From positions 1-8,676 of the forward strand of contig SKUV01000068.1 in the NCBI GenBank assembly GCA_007129775.1: a DNA stretch of 8,676 nt. The letters run 5' to 3'. This stretch comes from Paracoccaceae bacterium (GTDB lineage: Bacteria > Pseudomonadota > Alphaproteobacteria > Rhodobacterales > Rhodobacteraceae). The notes beneath the pieces were generated by a model that ran no database searches, had not been told where the DNA came from, and saw only the letters and a list, made by a program, of their open reading frames with translations. Both the position numbers and the translations under genes were made by a program. Below, piece after piece: positions 1 to 5,844 of this stretch (positions are counted from its first letter, which is position 1; every line of letters begins with the position of its first letter).

Positions 1-1
1 C

Positions 2-46
2 TCGGTGCTGCCGGTCTCCGGCCTCGTGCTGCGAAAGGGGGGATGA
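2..46 (+). CDS. C-terminal end of an upstream gene (partial, unidentified)
   Basis: The second frame reads SVLPVSGLVLRKGG and stops at TGA 44-46. That stop overlaps the ATG at 43 of the next gene as ATGA, the usual sign of translational coupling. Only 14 residues are visible, too few to name the protein. DUF35 proteins are commonly encoded next to thiolase or lipid-transfer (SCP-x) thiolase-like proteins, and a hydrophobic end with a VLRK-like tail would suit such a protein. That identity is inference from the neighbour, not from the residues. The other two frames are also open here, so the frame choice rests on the ATGA overlap. Confidence 0.5.
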   Translation, partial: SVLPVSGLVLRKGG

Positions 47-522
47 TGGAGCCGACCTTGCCCCCCACCTTGCCCCCCGAATGGCGCGACGCCATTGCCA
101 GGCCCCCGCCCGATGCGCTCTTCACCCCGACGGAGGACCGCTTTACCGCGCCCTTCTGGGCGGCAGCGGCGCAGGGCCGGCTCAGCCTGCCGCGCTGCGC
201 ATCCTGCGGGGTATGGGCGATGCCGCCCCTGCCCTTCTGCGCCGCCTGCCACGCCCAGGGCCACGACTGGCCCGAAATCGCGCCCGAGGGAGTGCTGCAC
301 AGCTTCACCGTCGTGACCCGCGCGATCCTGCCCGAGATCGCGGACCACCTGCCCTATGTGCCGGCCACGGTGACGTTTGCGCAGGCCGGCGGTCTGCGGC
401 TGGTGGCGGCGGTGGTGGACGTGCCCGTGGGCCGGATCCGCATCGGCATGCCCCTGCGCGCCCGCTTCGACGCACGCGCCGACGGGGTCACGGTTGTGCG
501 CTTCGTTCCGGCAAAGGCGTGA
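43..522 (+). CDS. DUF35 family zinc-ribbon / OB-fold protein
   Basis: This 159-residue protein has the layout of the DUF35 (Zn-ribbon plus OB-fold, acyl-CoA-associated) family. An N-terminal helix region carries the signature PFW at 37-39 followed by GRL at 45-47. A rubredoxin-like zinc ribbon has cysteines at 52, 55, 66 and 69 (CxxC...CxxC). A beta-rich OB-fold follows from about residue 80 to the end. Members partner with thiolase-like or hydroxymethylglutaryl-CoA-synthase-like enzymes, where the OB-fold is thought to bind CoA or position the acyl-CoA; here the partner would be the truncated upstream gene. There is no signal peptide or membrane segment, so it should be cytoplasmic. The start could be ATG 43 (ATGA overlap) or ATG 46 (better spacing from the purine run at 34-42). 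Residues 5-12 repeat TLPP twice from a 12-bp duplication. The family call is firm; the substrate is unknown. Confidence 0.85.
   Translation: MMEPTLPPTLPPEWRDAIARPPPDALFTPTEDRFTAPFWAAAAQGRLSLPRCASCGVWAMPPLPFCAACHAQGHDWPEIAPEGVLHSFTVVTRAILPEIADHLPYVPATVTFAQAGGLRLVAAVVDVPVGRIRIGMPLRARFDARADGVTVVRFVPAKA
55..78 (+). repeat. 12-bp tandem duplication inside the DUF35 gene
   Basis: ACCTTGCCCCCC occurs at 55-66 and again, identically, at 67-78. It is in frame and encodes TLPP-TLPP in the poorly conserved N-terminus, upstream of the PFW signature. The C6 tracts make replication slippage a likely origin. Confidence 0.8.
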
Positions 523-534
523 GCGTGCCCAACC

Positions 535-559
535 CGCGCCGCCAAAGCGGCACGGCGCG
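535..559. other. Inverted repeat between convergent DUF35 gene and tRNA-Lys
   Basis: CGCGCCG (535-541) and CGGCGCG (553-559) form a perfect 7-bp GC-only stem with an 11-nt loop. An alternative 5-bp stem (538-542 with 547-551) has a CAAA loop. It lies just past the DUF35 stop and downstream of the tRNA 3' end on the other strand, so it could help stop transcription from both sides. No T-run follows on either strand, so it is not a standard intrinsic terminator. Confidence 0.3.
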
Positions 560-605
560 ACCGGGCAAACACCTGAAAGAGCGCCGGATCGGGAACGGGA
601 AAAGG

Positions 606-681
606 TGGTGAGCCCGACAGGATTCGAACCTGTGACCCACTGATTAAAAGTCAGTTGCTCTACCAACTGAGCTACGGGCCC
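606..681 (-). tRNA. tRNA-Lys, anticodon UUU
   Basis: Read on the minus strand this is a complete 76-nt cloverleaf. The acceptor stem GGGCCCG pairs with CGGGCTC (one G-U pair). The D stem is GCTC/GAGC. The anticodon stem ACTGA/TCAGT closes the loop CTTTTAA, and the T arm carries the GTTCGAATC box. The discriminator is A and the CCA end is encoded (606-608). The anticodon TTT lies at 646-648, so it reads AAA and AAG as lysine. U36 followed by A37 is the context for t6A37, which MtaB, encoded 1 kb away, would convert to ms2t6A37. The gene is convergent to the DUF35 gene and divergent from dapF. Confidence 0.97.
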
Positions 682-693
682 ACGACTGGGGTC

Positions 694-722
694 TAGATAC
701 GGGTGCGGCCTGACAGGGTCAA
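694..722 (-). promoter_or_regulatory. Sigma70-type promoter of tRNA-Lys
   Basis: On the minus strand, TTGACC (717-722, -35, 5 of 6 consensus bases) and TATCTA (694-699, -10) are separated by exactly 17 bp. The expected transcription start is near 687, leaving only about six nucleotides of 5' leader before the mature tRNA end at 681. This is the most consensus-like promoter in the window, as suits a tRNA gene. Confidence 0.75.
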
Positions 723-770
723 GGCGGTTTTGGCGGAGGAGGCGCGCGAAATGCCGCAAGGCGGCGGGCT

Positions 771-800
771 CTGGCACGGCGGGCGCACAACGTCTATATC
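771..800 (+). promoter_or_regulatory. Candidate dapF promoter with leaderless start
   Basis: A TATATC hexamer (795-800) lies exactly six bases before the dapF ATG (807), with a weak -35 candidate CTGGCA at 771-776 (18-bp spacer). No Shine-Dalgarno sequence precedes the ATG. If TATATC is the -10 element, transcription would start at or within a base of the A of ATG, giving a leaderless mRNA. The -35 is poor, so this is a hypothesis. Confidence 0.4.
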
Positions 801-806
801 GCGGCC

Positions 807-1670
807 ATGACACATGCTGCCCCGCCCTCCGCACCGCCCCCCGGCTTGCCCTTTTCCAAGATGCACGGTCTTGGCAACGACTTCGTGGTGATCGACCTGC
901 GCGCGGCGATCAATCCGGGGCTGGGCGCGCCCTCGCCGGCGCTGATCGCCGCGCTGGGCGACCGGCATCGCGGCGTGGGTTTCGATCAACTGGCCCTGAT
1001 CGAAGAGGATGCGGAGGCCGATCTGCACCTGCGTTTCTTCAACCCGGACGGCTCGGCCTCGGCCACCTGCGGCAATGCCACGCGCTGCATCGCGGCGCGG
1101 GAGATGGCGCGCCTTGGCGTCGAGGTGCTGAGCCTGCGGACCGACCGCGGGCTGCTGCGGGCCGAGGATGCAGGCGGCGGGCTTACCCGCGTCAACATGG
1201 GCGCGCCGCTGCTGGACTGGCGCGACATCCCGCTGACCGAGGCCATGGAGACCGACGAATTGCCGATCGAGGGCGCGCCCGTGGCCACCGGCATGGGCAA
1301 CCCCCATTGTACATTCTTCGTGCCCGATGCCGAGGCGATCCCGCTGGAGACCTTCGGCGCGCGCTACGAGCACCACCCGCTCTTTCCCGAGCGCACCAAT
1401 GTGGAGGTGGCACAGATCCTTTCGCCCTCCGCGATCCGGCTGCGGATATGGGAGCGGGGCACGGGGGTGACGCTGGCCTCGGGCTCTTGCGCCTGCGCGG
1501 CGGCGGTGGCGGCGGCGCGGCGCGGGCTGACGGGGCGGCAGGTGCGCGTGCATGTGGACGGGGGTGTGCTCGACATCGACTGGCGCGAGGACGGGGTCTG
1601 GATGACCGGCCCGGTGGCGCATGTCTTTTCCGGCCATCTTACGCCCGAATGGCAGGAGGCGCAGGCATGA
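807..1670 (+). CDS. dapF: Diaminopimelate epimerase
   Basis: DapF converts LL-diaminopimelate to meso-diaminopimelate in the cytoplasm, the last step before lysine and a building block of peptidoglycan. The 287 residues are close to the family's usual length of about 275. Family signatures include HGLGNDFVVID (20-30), RGVGFDQL (55-62), FFNPDGSASATCGNATRC (77-94) with the first catalytic cysteine at C88, GNPHCTFF (164-171), and WERG with E216-R217 near the substrate. The second catalytic-cysteine motif, normally ACG[ST]GACA, reads ASGSCACA at 224-231: serine 225 occupies the expected cysteine position, with cysteines at 228 and 230. Activity is therefore less certain than the family assignment. 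The gene overlaps mtaB by ATGA (1667-1670). No Shine-Dalgarno site precedes the ATG. Confidence 0.93.
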   Translation: MTHAAPPSAPPPGLPFSKMHGLGNDFVVIDLRAAINPGLGAPSPALIAALGDRHRGVGFDQLALIEEDAEADLHLRFFNPDGSASATCGNATRCIAAREMARLGVEVLSLRTDRGLLRAEDAGGGLTRVNMGAPLLDWRDIPLTEAMETDELPIEGAPVATGMGNPHCTFFVPDAEAIPLETFGARYEHHPLFPERTNVEVAQILSPSAIRLRIWERGTGVTLASGSCACAAAVAAARRGLTGRQVRVHVDGGVLDIDWREDGVWMTGPVAHVFSGHLTPEWQEAQA

Positions 1671-2971
1671 ACGCGCCCACGCCACTCGCGGCGGAGCCGG
1701 CCGGCACGGCACCGGTGTTTTCGACCCATGGCTGCCGGCTAAACGCCTACGAATCCGAGGCGATGAGGGATCTGGCGGCGCGGGCGGGGCTCGCCGATGC
1801 GGTGATCGTGAACACCTGCGCCGTGACCGCCGAGGCCGTGCGCAAGGCCCGGCAGGACATCCGCCGCCTGCGCCGCGCGCACCCTGATGCCCCGATCATC
1901 GTGACCGGTTGCGCCGCGCAGACCGAGCCCGAAACCTTCGCCGCCATGCCCGAGGTGACCCGCGTCATCGGCAACGCCGAAAAGATGCGGGCCGAGACAT
2001 GGGCGGCGCTGGCGCCCGACCTGATCGGCACGACCGAGCGCGTGCAGGTCGATGACATCATGTGCGTGCGCGAAACCGCGGGCCATCTGATCGACGGTTT
2101 CGGCACCCGGGCGCGGGCCTATGTGCAGGTCCAGAACGGCTGCGACCATCGCTGCACCTTCTGCATCATCCCTTACGGGCGGGGCAATTCACGCTCCGTT
2201 CCCGCGGGGGTCGTGGTGGACCAGATCGCGCGGCTGGTGGATGCGGGCTATAACGAGGTGGTGCTGACCGGCGTCGATCTGACAAGCTGGGGCGCCGATC
2301 TGCCGGGCGCCCCCCGGCTGGGCGATCTGGTGCGGCGCGTCCTGCGGCTGACCTGCGTGCCGCGGCTGCGCATTTCCTCCATCGATTCGATCGAGGCGGA
2401 CGCGGCGCTGATGGAGGCGCTCGCGACCGAGCCGCGGCTGATGCCGCATCTGCACCTGTCCTTGCAGGCGGGCGACGATCTGATCCTGAAGCGGATGAAG
2501 CGGCGCCACCTGCGCGACGATGCGATCCGCTTTTGCACCGAGGCGCGGCGGTTGCGCCCCGATATCGCATTCGGCGCCGATATCATCGCGGGCTTTCCCA
2601 CCGAGACCGAGGCGATGTTCGAAAACTCGCTGCGGCTGGTGGAAGACTGCGGGCTGACATGGCTGCATGTCTTTCCCTACAGCCCGCGCAAGGGCACCCC
2701 GGCGGCCCGGATGCCGCAGGTGCATGGCACCGCGATCCGCGACCGCGCGGCACGATTGCGCGCAGCCGGACAGCAGGCCGTCGCCCGGCATCTGGCCGGC
2801 CAGCAGGGCCGACGCGCCGAGGTGCTGATGGAAAGCCCCCGCATGGGCCGGACCCCGCAATTCGCCGAGGTCGCCTTTGCCACCGACCAGCCCGTGGGCG
2901 CGGTCGTGCCCGCCCTGATCGAGGGCAGCGCCGGCACACGGCTGACCGCCCGCGCCCTGAACGAGGGTTGA
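1667..2971 (+). CDS. mtaB: tRNA (N6-threonylcarbamoyladenosine37-C2)-methylthiotransferase MtaB
   Basis: MtaB adds a methylthio group to t6A37 of ANN-decoding tRNAs, giving ms2t6A, using two 4Fe-4S clusters and S-adenosylmethionine. The protein has 434 residues. The N-terminal UPF0004 domain (about 15-135) carries its three cluster ligands C23 (THGCRLN), C51 (NTCAV) and C82 (TGCAAQ). The radical-SAM domain (about 150-370) carries CDHRCTFC with C159, C163 and C166, then IIPYGRG. A short, weakly conserved TRAM-like tail covers about 380-434. THGCRLN and VNTCAV are typical of MtaB rather than MiaB or RimO. The start is ATG 1667, which overlaps the dapF stop and has a strong AGGAGG (1654-1659) seven bases upstream; the frame stays open further upstream but that stretch lies inside dapF. 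It is probably cotranscribed with dapF. Confidence 0.92.
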   Translation: MNAPTPLAAEPAGTAPVFSTHGCRLNAYESEAMRDLAARAGLADAVIVNTCAVTAEAVRKARQDIRRLRRAHPDAPIIVTGCAAQTEPETFAAMPEVTRVIGNAEKMRAETWAALAPDLIGTTERVQVDDIMCVRETAGHLIDGFGTRARAYVQVQNGCDHRCTFCIIPYGRGNSRSVPAGVVVDQIARLVDAGYNEVVLTGVDLTSWGADLPGAPRLGDLVRRVLRLTCVPRLRISSIDSIEADAALMEALATEPRLMPHLHLSLQAGDDLILKRMKRRHLRDDAIRFCTEARRLRPDIAFGADIIAGFPTETEAMFENSLRLVEDCGLTWLHVFPYSPRKGTPAARMPQVHGTAIRDRAARLRAAGQQAVARHLAGQQGRRAEVLMESPRMGRTPQFAEVAFATDQPVGAVVPALIEGSAGTRLTARALNEG

Positions 2972-3009
2972 ACGAGCGTTGAACGGCGGCGGAGCTTGGA
3001 CCGGACCGG

Positions 3010-3036
3010 GCCGCGCCGGACTGGCCGCGGCGCGGC
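3010..3036. other. GC-only inverted repeat between mtaB and ccmA
   Basis: GCCGCGCC (3010-3017) and GGCGCGGC (3029-3036) form a perfect 8-bp stem with an 11-nt loop. It lies 38 bp after the mtaB stop and 45 bp before the ccmA start. It may separate the dapF-mtaB transcript from the ccm transcript, but no T-run follows, so an intrinsic terminator is not shown. The 110-bp gap holds no convincing small ORF. Confidence 0.3.
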
Positions 3037-3081
3037 GCAAAGGCGCTTTCCCCGCCCCCGCAGTTGCGCTAACCCCGGCGG

Positions 3082-3702
3082 GTGGAATTGATCGTGAACA
3101 ACCTCGGCTGCGCACGCGGCGGCCTGCCCCTGCTCGAAGGCGTCAGCCTCCGGCTGGGGGCCGGCGCGGCACTGGTGCTGCGCGGGCCGAACGGCTGCGG
3201 CAAGACAACGCTGCTGCGCACGCTGGCAGGGCTACAGCCGCCGCTGGAGGGAACGATCTCGGCCCCGGCCGAGGCGCTGGCCTATGCCGCCCATGCCGAC
3301 GGGCTGAAACCCACCCTGAGCGTGCGCGAGAACCTCGCCTTCTGGGCCGCCGTCCATGGCCAGCGCGACATCGCACCGGCGCTGACGGCGATGGATTTGC
3401 GCGATCTGGCCACACGGCCGGCGCAGAACCTTTCGGCCGGGCAGAAGCGGCGGCTGGGGCTCGCGCGACTGCTGGTGACGGGGCGGCCGATCTGGCTTCT
3501 GGACGAGCCGACGGTATCGCTCGACACCGCATCGGTTGCGCTGTTCGGGGCGGTGGTGCGGGGTCATCTGGCATCCGGGGGCGCGGTGATCATCGCCACC
3601 CATATCGACCTTGGCCTGCCCGAGGCGCAGGAGCTTGACCTCGTGCCCTATCGCGCGAAGCCCCGCGCCATGCCCGGCGGCTTTGACGAGGCATTCATAT
3701 GA
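3082..3702 (+). CDS. ccmA: Cytochrome c maturation ABC transporter ATP-binding protein CcmA
   Basis: CcmA (HelA) is the cytoplasmic ATPase of system I cytochrome c biogenesis. It hydrolyses ATP in the CcmABCD complex to release haem-loaded CcmE. The 206-residue protein matches the usual length of about 200-215. Visible motifs are the Walker A GPNGCGKT (35-42), ABC signature LSAGQKRR (117-124), Walker B IWLLDEP (137-143) and H-loop histidine H174. FW in ENLAFW (84-88) is typical of CcmA. The start chosen is GTG 3082, which gives the family-typical N-terminus MELIVNNLGC. There is no clear Shine-Dalgarno site, and a TAACCC hexamer (3070-3075) lies six bases upstream of the GTG. The stop overlaps the ccmB start as ATGA. 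Confidence 0.94.
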   Translation: MELIVNNLGCARGGLPLLEGVSLRLGAGAALVLRGPNGCGKTTLLRTLAGLQPPLEGTISAPAEALAYAAHADGLKPTLSVRENLAFWAAVHGQRDIAPALTAMDLRDLATRPAQNLSAGQKRRLGLARLLVTGRPIWLLDEPTVSLDTASVALFGAVVRGHLASGGAVIIATHIDLGLPEAQELDLVPYRAKPRAMPGGFDEAFI

Positions 3703-4355
3703 TCGCGCTCTTGCTGCGCGATCTGCGCCTGGCGGTGCGGGCGGGGGGCGGCTTTGGCCTCGGTCTTGCGTTCTTTCTGATCCTTGCGGTGCTGGTGCCG
3801 CTCGGCGTGGGCCCCGAGAGCGCGCTGCTGGCGCGGATCGCGCCGGGCATCCTGTGGGTCGGCGCGCTTCTGGCCTGTCTGCTGTCGCTCGACCGGATCC
3901 TCGCGCTGGATTACGAGGACGGCTCGCTCGACCTGCTGGCCACCGCACCGATCCCGCTGGAGGGGGTCGTCACGATGAAGGCGGCGGCGCACTGGATCAC
4001 CACGGGGCTGCCGCTGACGCTGCTGGCGCCGGTTCTGGGGGTGCTGCTGAGCCTGCCGGCCCCGGCCTATGGCTGGCTGGTGCTGTCGCTGGCGCTGGGC
4101 ACGCCGGCGTTGTCGGTGATCGGCACCTTCGGCGCGGCGCTCACGGTGGGGCTGCGGCGCGGCGGCTTGCTTTTGTCGCTGCTGGTGCTGCCGCTTTACG
4201 TGCCGACACTGATTTTCGGGGCCGAGGTGGTGCGCCGCGGCGCCGACGGGCTGAGCGTGGCCACCCCGCTGGCGCTGCTGGCGGGCATCACCCTTGGCGC
4301 CGCAGCACTTCTGCCCTTTGCCTCGGCCGCGGCAATTCGTATCAACCTGCGATAG
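3699..4355 (+). CDS. ccmB: Haem exporter membrane protein CcmB
   Basis: CcmB (HelB) is the integral membrane partner of CcmA in the CcmABCD haem-handling complex. Its 218 residues match the family length. About six hydrophobic segments are visible, near 20-37, 47-67, 100-119, 123-145, 156-174 and 188-212. Family-typical stretches include LDRILALDYEDGSLDLL (64-80), with the conserved Asp and Gly-Ser-Leu-Asp, and LPLYVPTLIFGAEV (164-177). The start overlaps the ccmA stop as ATGA, so translation is probably coupled. It is followed by a 55-bp gap before ccmC, the only real spacing inside the cluster. Confidence 0.94.
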   Translation: MIALLLRDLRLAVRAGGGFGLGLAFFLILAVLVPLGVGPESALLARIAPGILWVGALLACLLSLDRILALDYEDGSLDLLATAPIPLEGVVTMKAAAHWITTGLPLTLLAPVLGVLLSLPAPAYGWLVLSLALGTPALSVIGTFGAALTVGLRRGGLLLSLLVLPLYVPTLIFGAEVVRRGADGLSVATPLALLAGITLGAAALLPFASAAAIRINLR

Positions 4356-4375
4356 GACAATCACGCGCCCGTGGC

Positions 4376-4404
4376 TTGAGAAAGCCCGCGCCCGCGACTA
4401 GGAC
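4376..4404 (+). promoter_or_regulatory. Candidate internal promoter ahead of ccmC
   Basis: TTGAGA (4376-4381, 5 of 6 bases of a -35 box) and TAGGAC (4399-4404, weak -10) are 17 bp apart. The ATG at 4411 lies six bases after the -10 candidate, so a transcript would start at or next to that ATG. The AGGA inside the hexamer (4400-4403) is also seven bases from ATG 4411 and could simply be a ribosome binding site on the longer ccmAB transcript. Both readings favour ATG 4411 over ATG 4405. Confidence 0.35.
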
Positions 4405-4410
4405 ATGGTC

Positions 4411-5145
4411 ATGGTTTCGTCCTACTGGGAATATGCGAACCCGACGCGGTTCATGCAGACATCGGGCTGGCTGTTGCCGGTGGTGGCGGTGCTCGCGGTG
4501 GTCACCACCGCCGTGGGTCTGATCTGGGGCTTTTTCTTCACCTCCGACGATTTCCGGCAGGGTTCCACCGTCAAGATATTGTTCCTGCATGTGCCCTCGG
4601 CGCTGATGGCGATCAATGCATGGCTGATGATGCTCGTGGTCTCGCTCATCTGGCTGATCCGGCGGCATCATGTCTCGGCGCTGGCGGCCAAGGCGGCAGC
4701 GCCGGTGGGGCTGGCGATGACCGTCATCGCGCTCTTCACCGGGGCGATCTGGGGCCAGCCGATGTGGGGCACATGGTGGGTCTGGGATCCGCGGCTCACC
4801 TCGTTTCTGGTGCTCTTTCTGTTCTATCTCGGCTATCTCGCGCTCTGGCAGGCGATCGAGGATCCGGACACCGCGGCCGATCTGACGGCGGTGCTGTGCC
4901 TCGTGGGCTCGGTCTTCGCGCTGCTGTCGCGCTATGCGGTCTTTTTCTGGAGCCAGGGCCTGCATCAGGGCCCGTCGCTGTCGCTGCAGGCGGGCGAGCG
5001 GATGGACATGGCTTACAAGCTGCCGCTTTACGTCGCGATGACGGGTTTCGGGCTGATCTTCGTGGCGCTGGTGCTGCTGGGCACGCGCACCGAAATCCGG
5101 GCCCGGAGGATCAAGGCGCTGGTCGCGCGGGAGCGGATGGGATGA
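4411..5145 (+). CDS. ccmC: Haem-handling membrane protein CcmC
   Basis: CcmC (HelC) binds haem at the outer face of the membrane through two histidines and a tryptophan-rich motif and passes it to the chaperone CcmE. From ATG 4411 the protein has 244 residues, the usual size, with six membrane spans. Diagnostic residues are the WGTWWVWDPRLTS motif (119-131) and two histidines expected to be axial ligands, H60 (LFLHVPSA) and H185 (GLHQGPS). Numbering is very close to the E. coli protein (H60 and H184). ATG 4405 would add only two residues; 4411 is preferred because AGGA at 4400-4403 is then correctly spaced. The stop overlaps the ccmD start as ATGA. Confidence 0.94.
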   Translation: MVSSYWEYANPTRFMQTSGWLLPVVAVLAVVTTAVGLIWGFFFTSDDFRQGSTVKILFLHVPSALMAINAWLMMLVVSLIWLIRRHHVSALAAKAAAPVGLAMTVIALFTGAIWGQPMWGTWWVWDPRLTSFLVLFLFYLGYLALWQAIEDPDTAADLTAVLCLVGSVFALLSRYAVFFWSQGLHQGPSLSLQAGERMDMAYKLPLYVAMTGFGLIFVALVLLGTRTEIRARRIKALVARERMG

Positions 5146-5303
5146 TGCCGGATCTGGGACGGTATGCCTTCGAGGTCAGCGCGGCCTATATCTTTTCGCT
5201 GTCGGTGCTGGCCGGGCTGGTGATCTGGTATCTGGCCCGCAACGCGCGGATGCGGCGCGACCTGGCCGAGGCCGAGGAACGGAGATCGCGCCGCGATGGC
5301 TAA
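5142..5303 (+). CDS. ccmD: Haem exporter subunit CcmD
   Basis: CcmD (HelD, orf52 in R. capsulatus) is a very small single-span protein of the CcmABCD complex, needed for release of holo-CcmE. The 53-residue product begins MMPDLGRYAFEVSAAY, typical of the family (a PDLG.YA-like start). It has one membrane helix at about 14-32 and a highly charged tail with many Arg and Glu residues (33-53), expected on the cytoplasmic side. ATG 5142 overlaps the ccmC stop (ATGA); ATG 5145 is an alternative one codon later. Its stop TAA (5301-5303) lies inside the first codons of ccmG, an 8-bp overlap. Confidence 0.9.
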   Translation: MMPDLGRYAFEVSAAYIFSLSVLAGLVIWYLARNARMRRDLAEAEERRSRRDG

Positions 5304-5835
5304 GATCCGCCCGCTCATGCTGGCGCCGCCGCTGGTCTTCGCCGCTTTCGCGGCGCTGTTCCTGATCGGCAATTTCCGGGAGGATCGCGACGCCCTGCCC
5401 AGCACCCTGATCGGGCGCGAGGCGCCGTCGCTGCAGATGGGACAACTGGCCGAGTTCGACACGTTCAGCGATGACGACCTGCGCGCGGGCGAGGTGACTC
5501 TGGTGAATTTCTGGGCCAGCTGGTGCCCGCCCTGCCGGGCCGAACACCCGATGCTCGAGATGATCGCGGGAACCGGCCTGCCGATCTATGGCGTAAACGC
5601 CCGCGACGAGCCCGGCAACGCCATCGCCTTCATCGAGGAACTGGGCAACCCCTTCGCCGGCATCGGCACTTCGCGCGACGGGCGAAGTGCGCTCGACTGG
5701 GGCGTTTACGGCATGCCCGAAACCTTCGTCGTGGCCGGCGACGGGACGGTGATGCTGCGCTATCCCGGCGAGATCACCCGGAGCGTCTGGGAAAACCGCA
5801 TCCTGCCGGCGGTGGAGGCCGCGCGCGCGCGCTGA
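5296..5835 (+). CDS. ccmG: Periplasmic thiol:disulfide oxidoreductase CcmG (DsbE/HelX)
   Basis: CcmG keeps the apocytochrome CXXCH cysteines, or CcmH, reduced in the periplasm before haem attachment. The 179-residue protein has an N-terminal membrane anchor (about 7-25) after a short basic start. A thioredoxin-like domain follows with the active site WCPPC (76-80, C77 and C80) and the cis-proline motif GMPETF (139-144, P141). This is the standard family size and layout. The start ATG 5296 overlaps ccmD by 8 bp, with a GGAG at 5281-5284 upstream. The last codons (Ala-Arg repeats) fall in a GC dinucleotide run at 5821-5832. It is the last gene of the ccm cluster here; ccmE, ccmF and ccmH are not in the window. 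Confidence 0.94.
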   Translation: MAKIRPLMLAPPLVFAAFAALFLIGNFREDRDALPSTLIGREAPSLQMGQLAEFDTFSDDDLRAGEVTLVNFWASWCPPCRAEHPMLEMIAGTGLPIYGVNARDEPGNAIAFIEELGNPFAGIGTSRDGRSALDWGVYGMPETFVVAGDGTVMLRYPGEITRSVWENRILPAVEAARAR

Positions 5836-5844
5836 GAAATCCGC

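Noticed and set aside
535..559. Intrinsic terminator after the DUF35 gene or the tRNA
   Set aside because: The stem is real, but neither strand has a following T-run, so it is listed only as an inverted repeat.
606..681. tRNA-Lys as an attachment site for an integrated element
   Set aside because: No integrase, repeated tRNA 3' end or foreign-looking genes flank it; both sides carry ordinary metabolic genes.
1307..1666. N-terminal extension of MtaB to an upstream ATG (120 extra residues)
   Set aside because: The extension lies inside dapF and looks like out-of-frame coding. ATG 1667 has an AGGAGG at the right distance and an ATGA overlap with dapF.
693..1712. Long minus-strand open frame (339 codons) opposite dapF
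   Set aside because: It is the antisense shadow of a well-supported gene in GC-rich DNA. Its composition (Arg, His, Gln, Ala, Gly rich) is typical of such shadows and shows no recognisable domain.
3232..3948. Minus-strand open frame of 238 codons across ccmA and ccmB
   Set aside because: Arg/Pro/Ala-rich antisense shadow of two confidently identified genes, with no ribosome binding site or domain.
5821..5832. GC dinucleotide run at the end of ccmG as a Z-DNA or regulatory element
   Set aside because: It is short and fully explained as Ala-Arg codons in a GC-rich gene; noted only as a possible slippage point.
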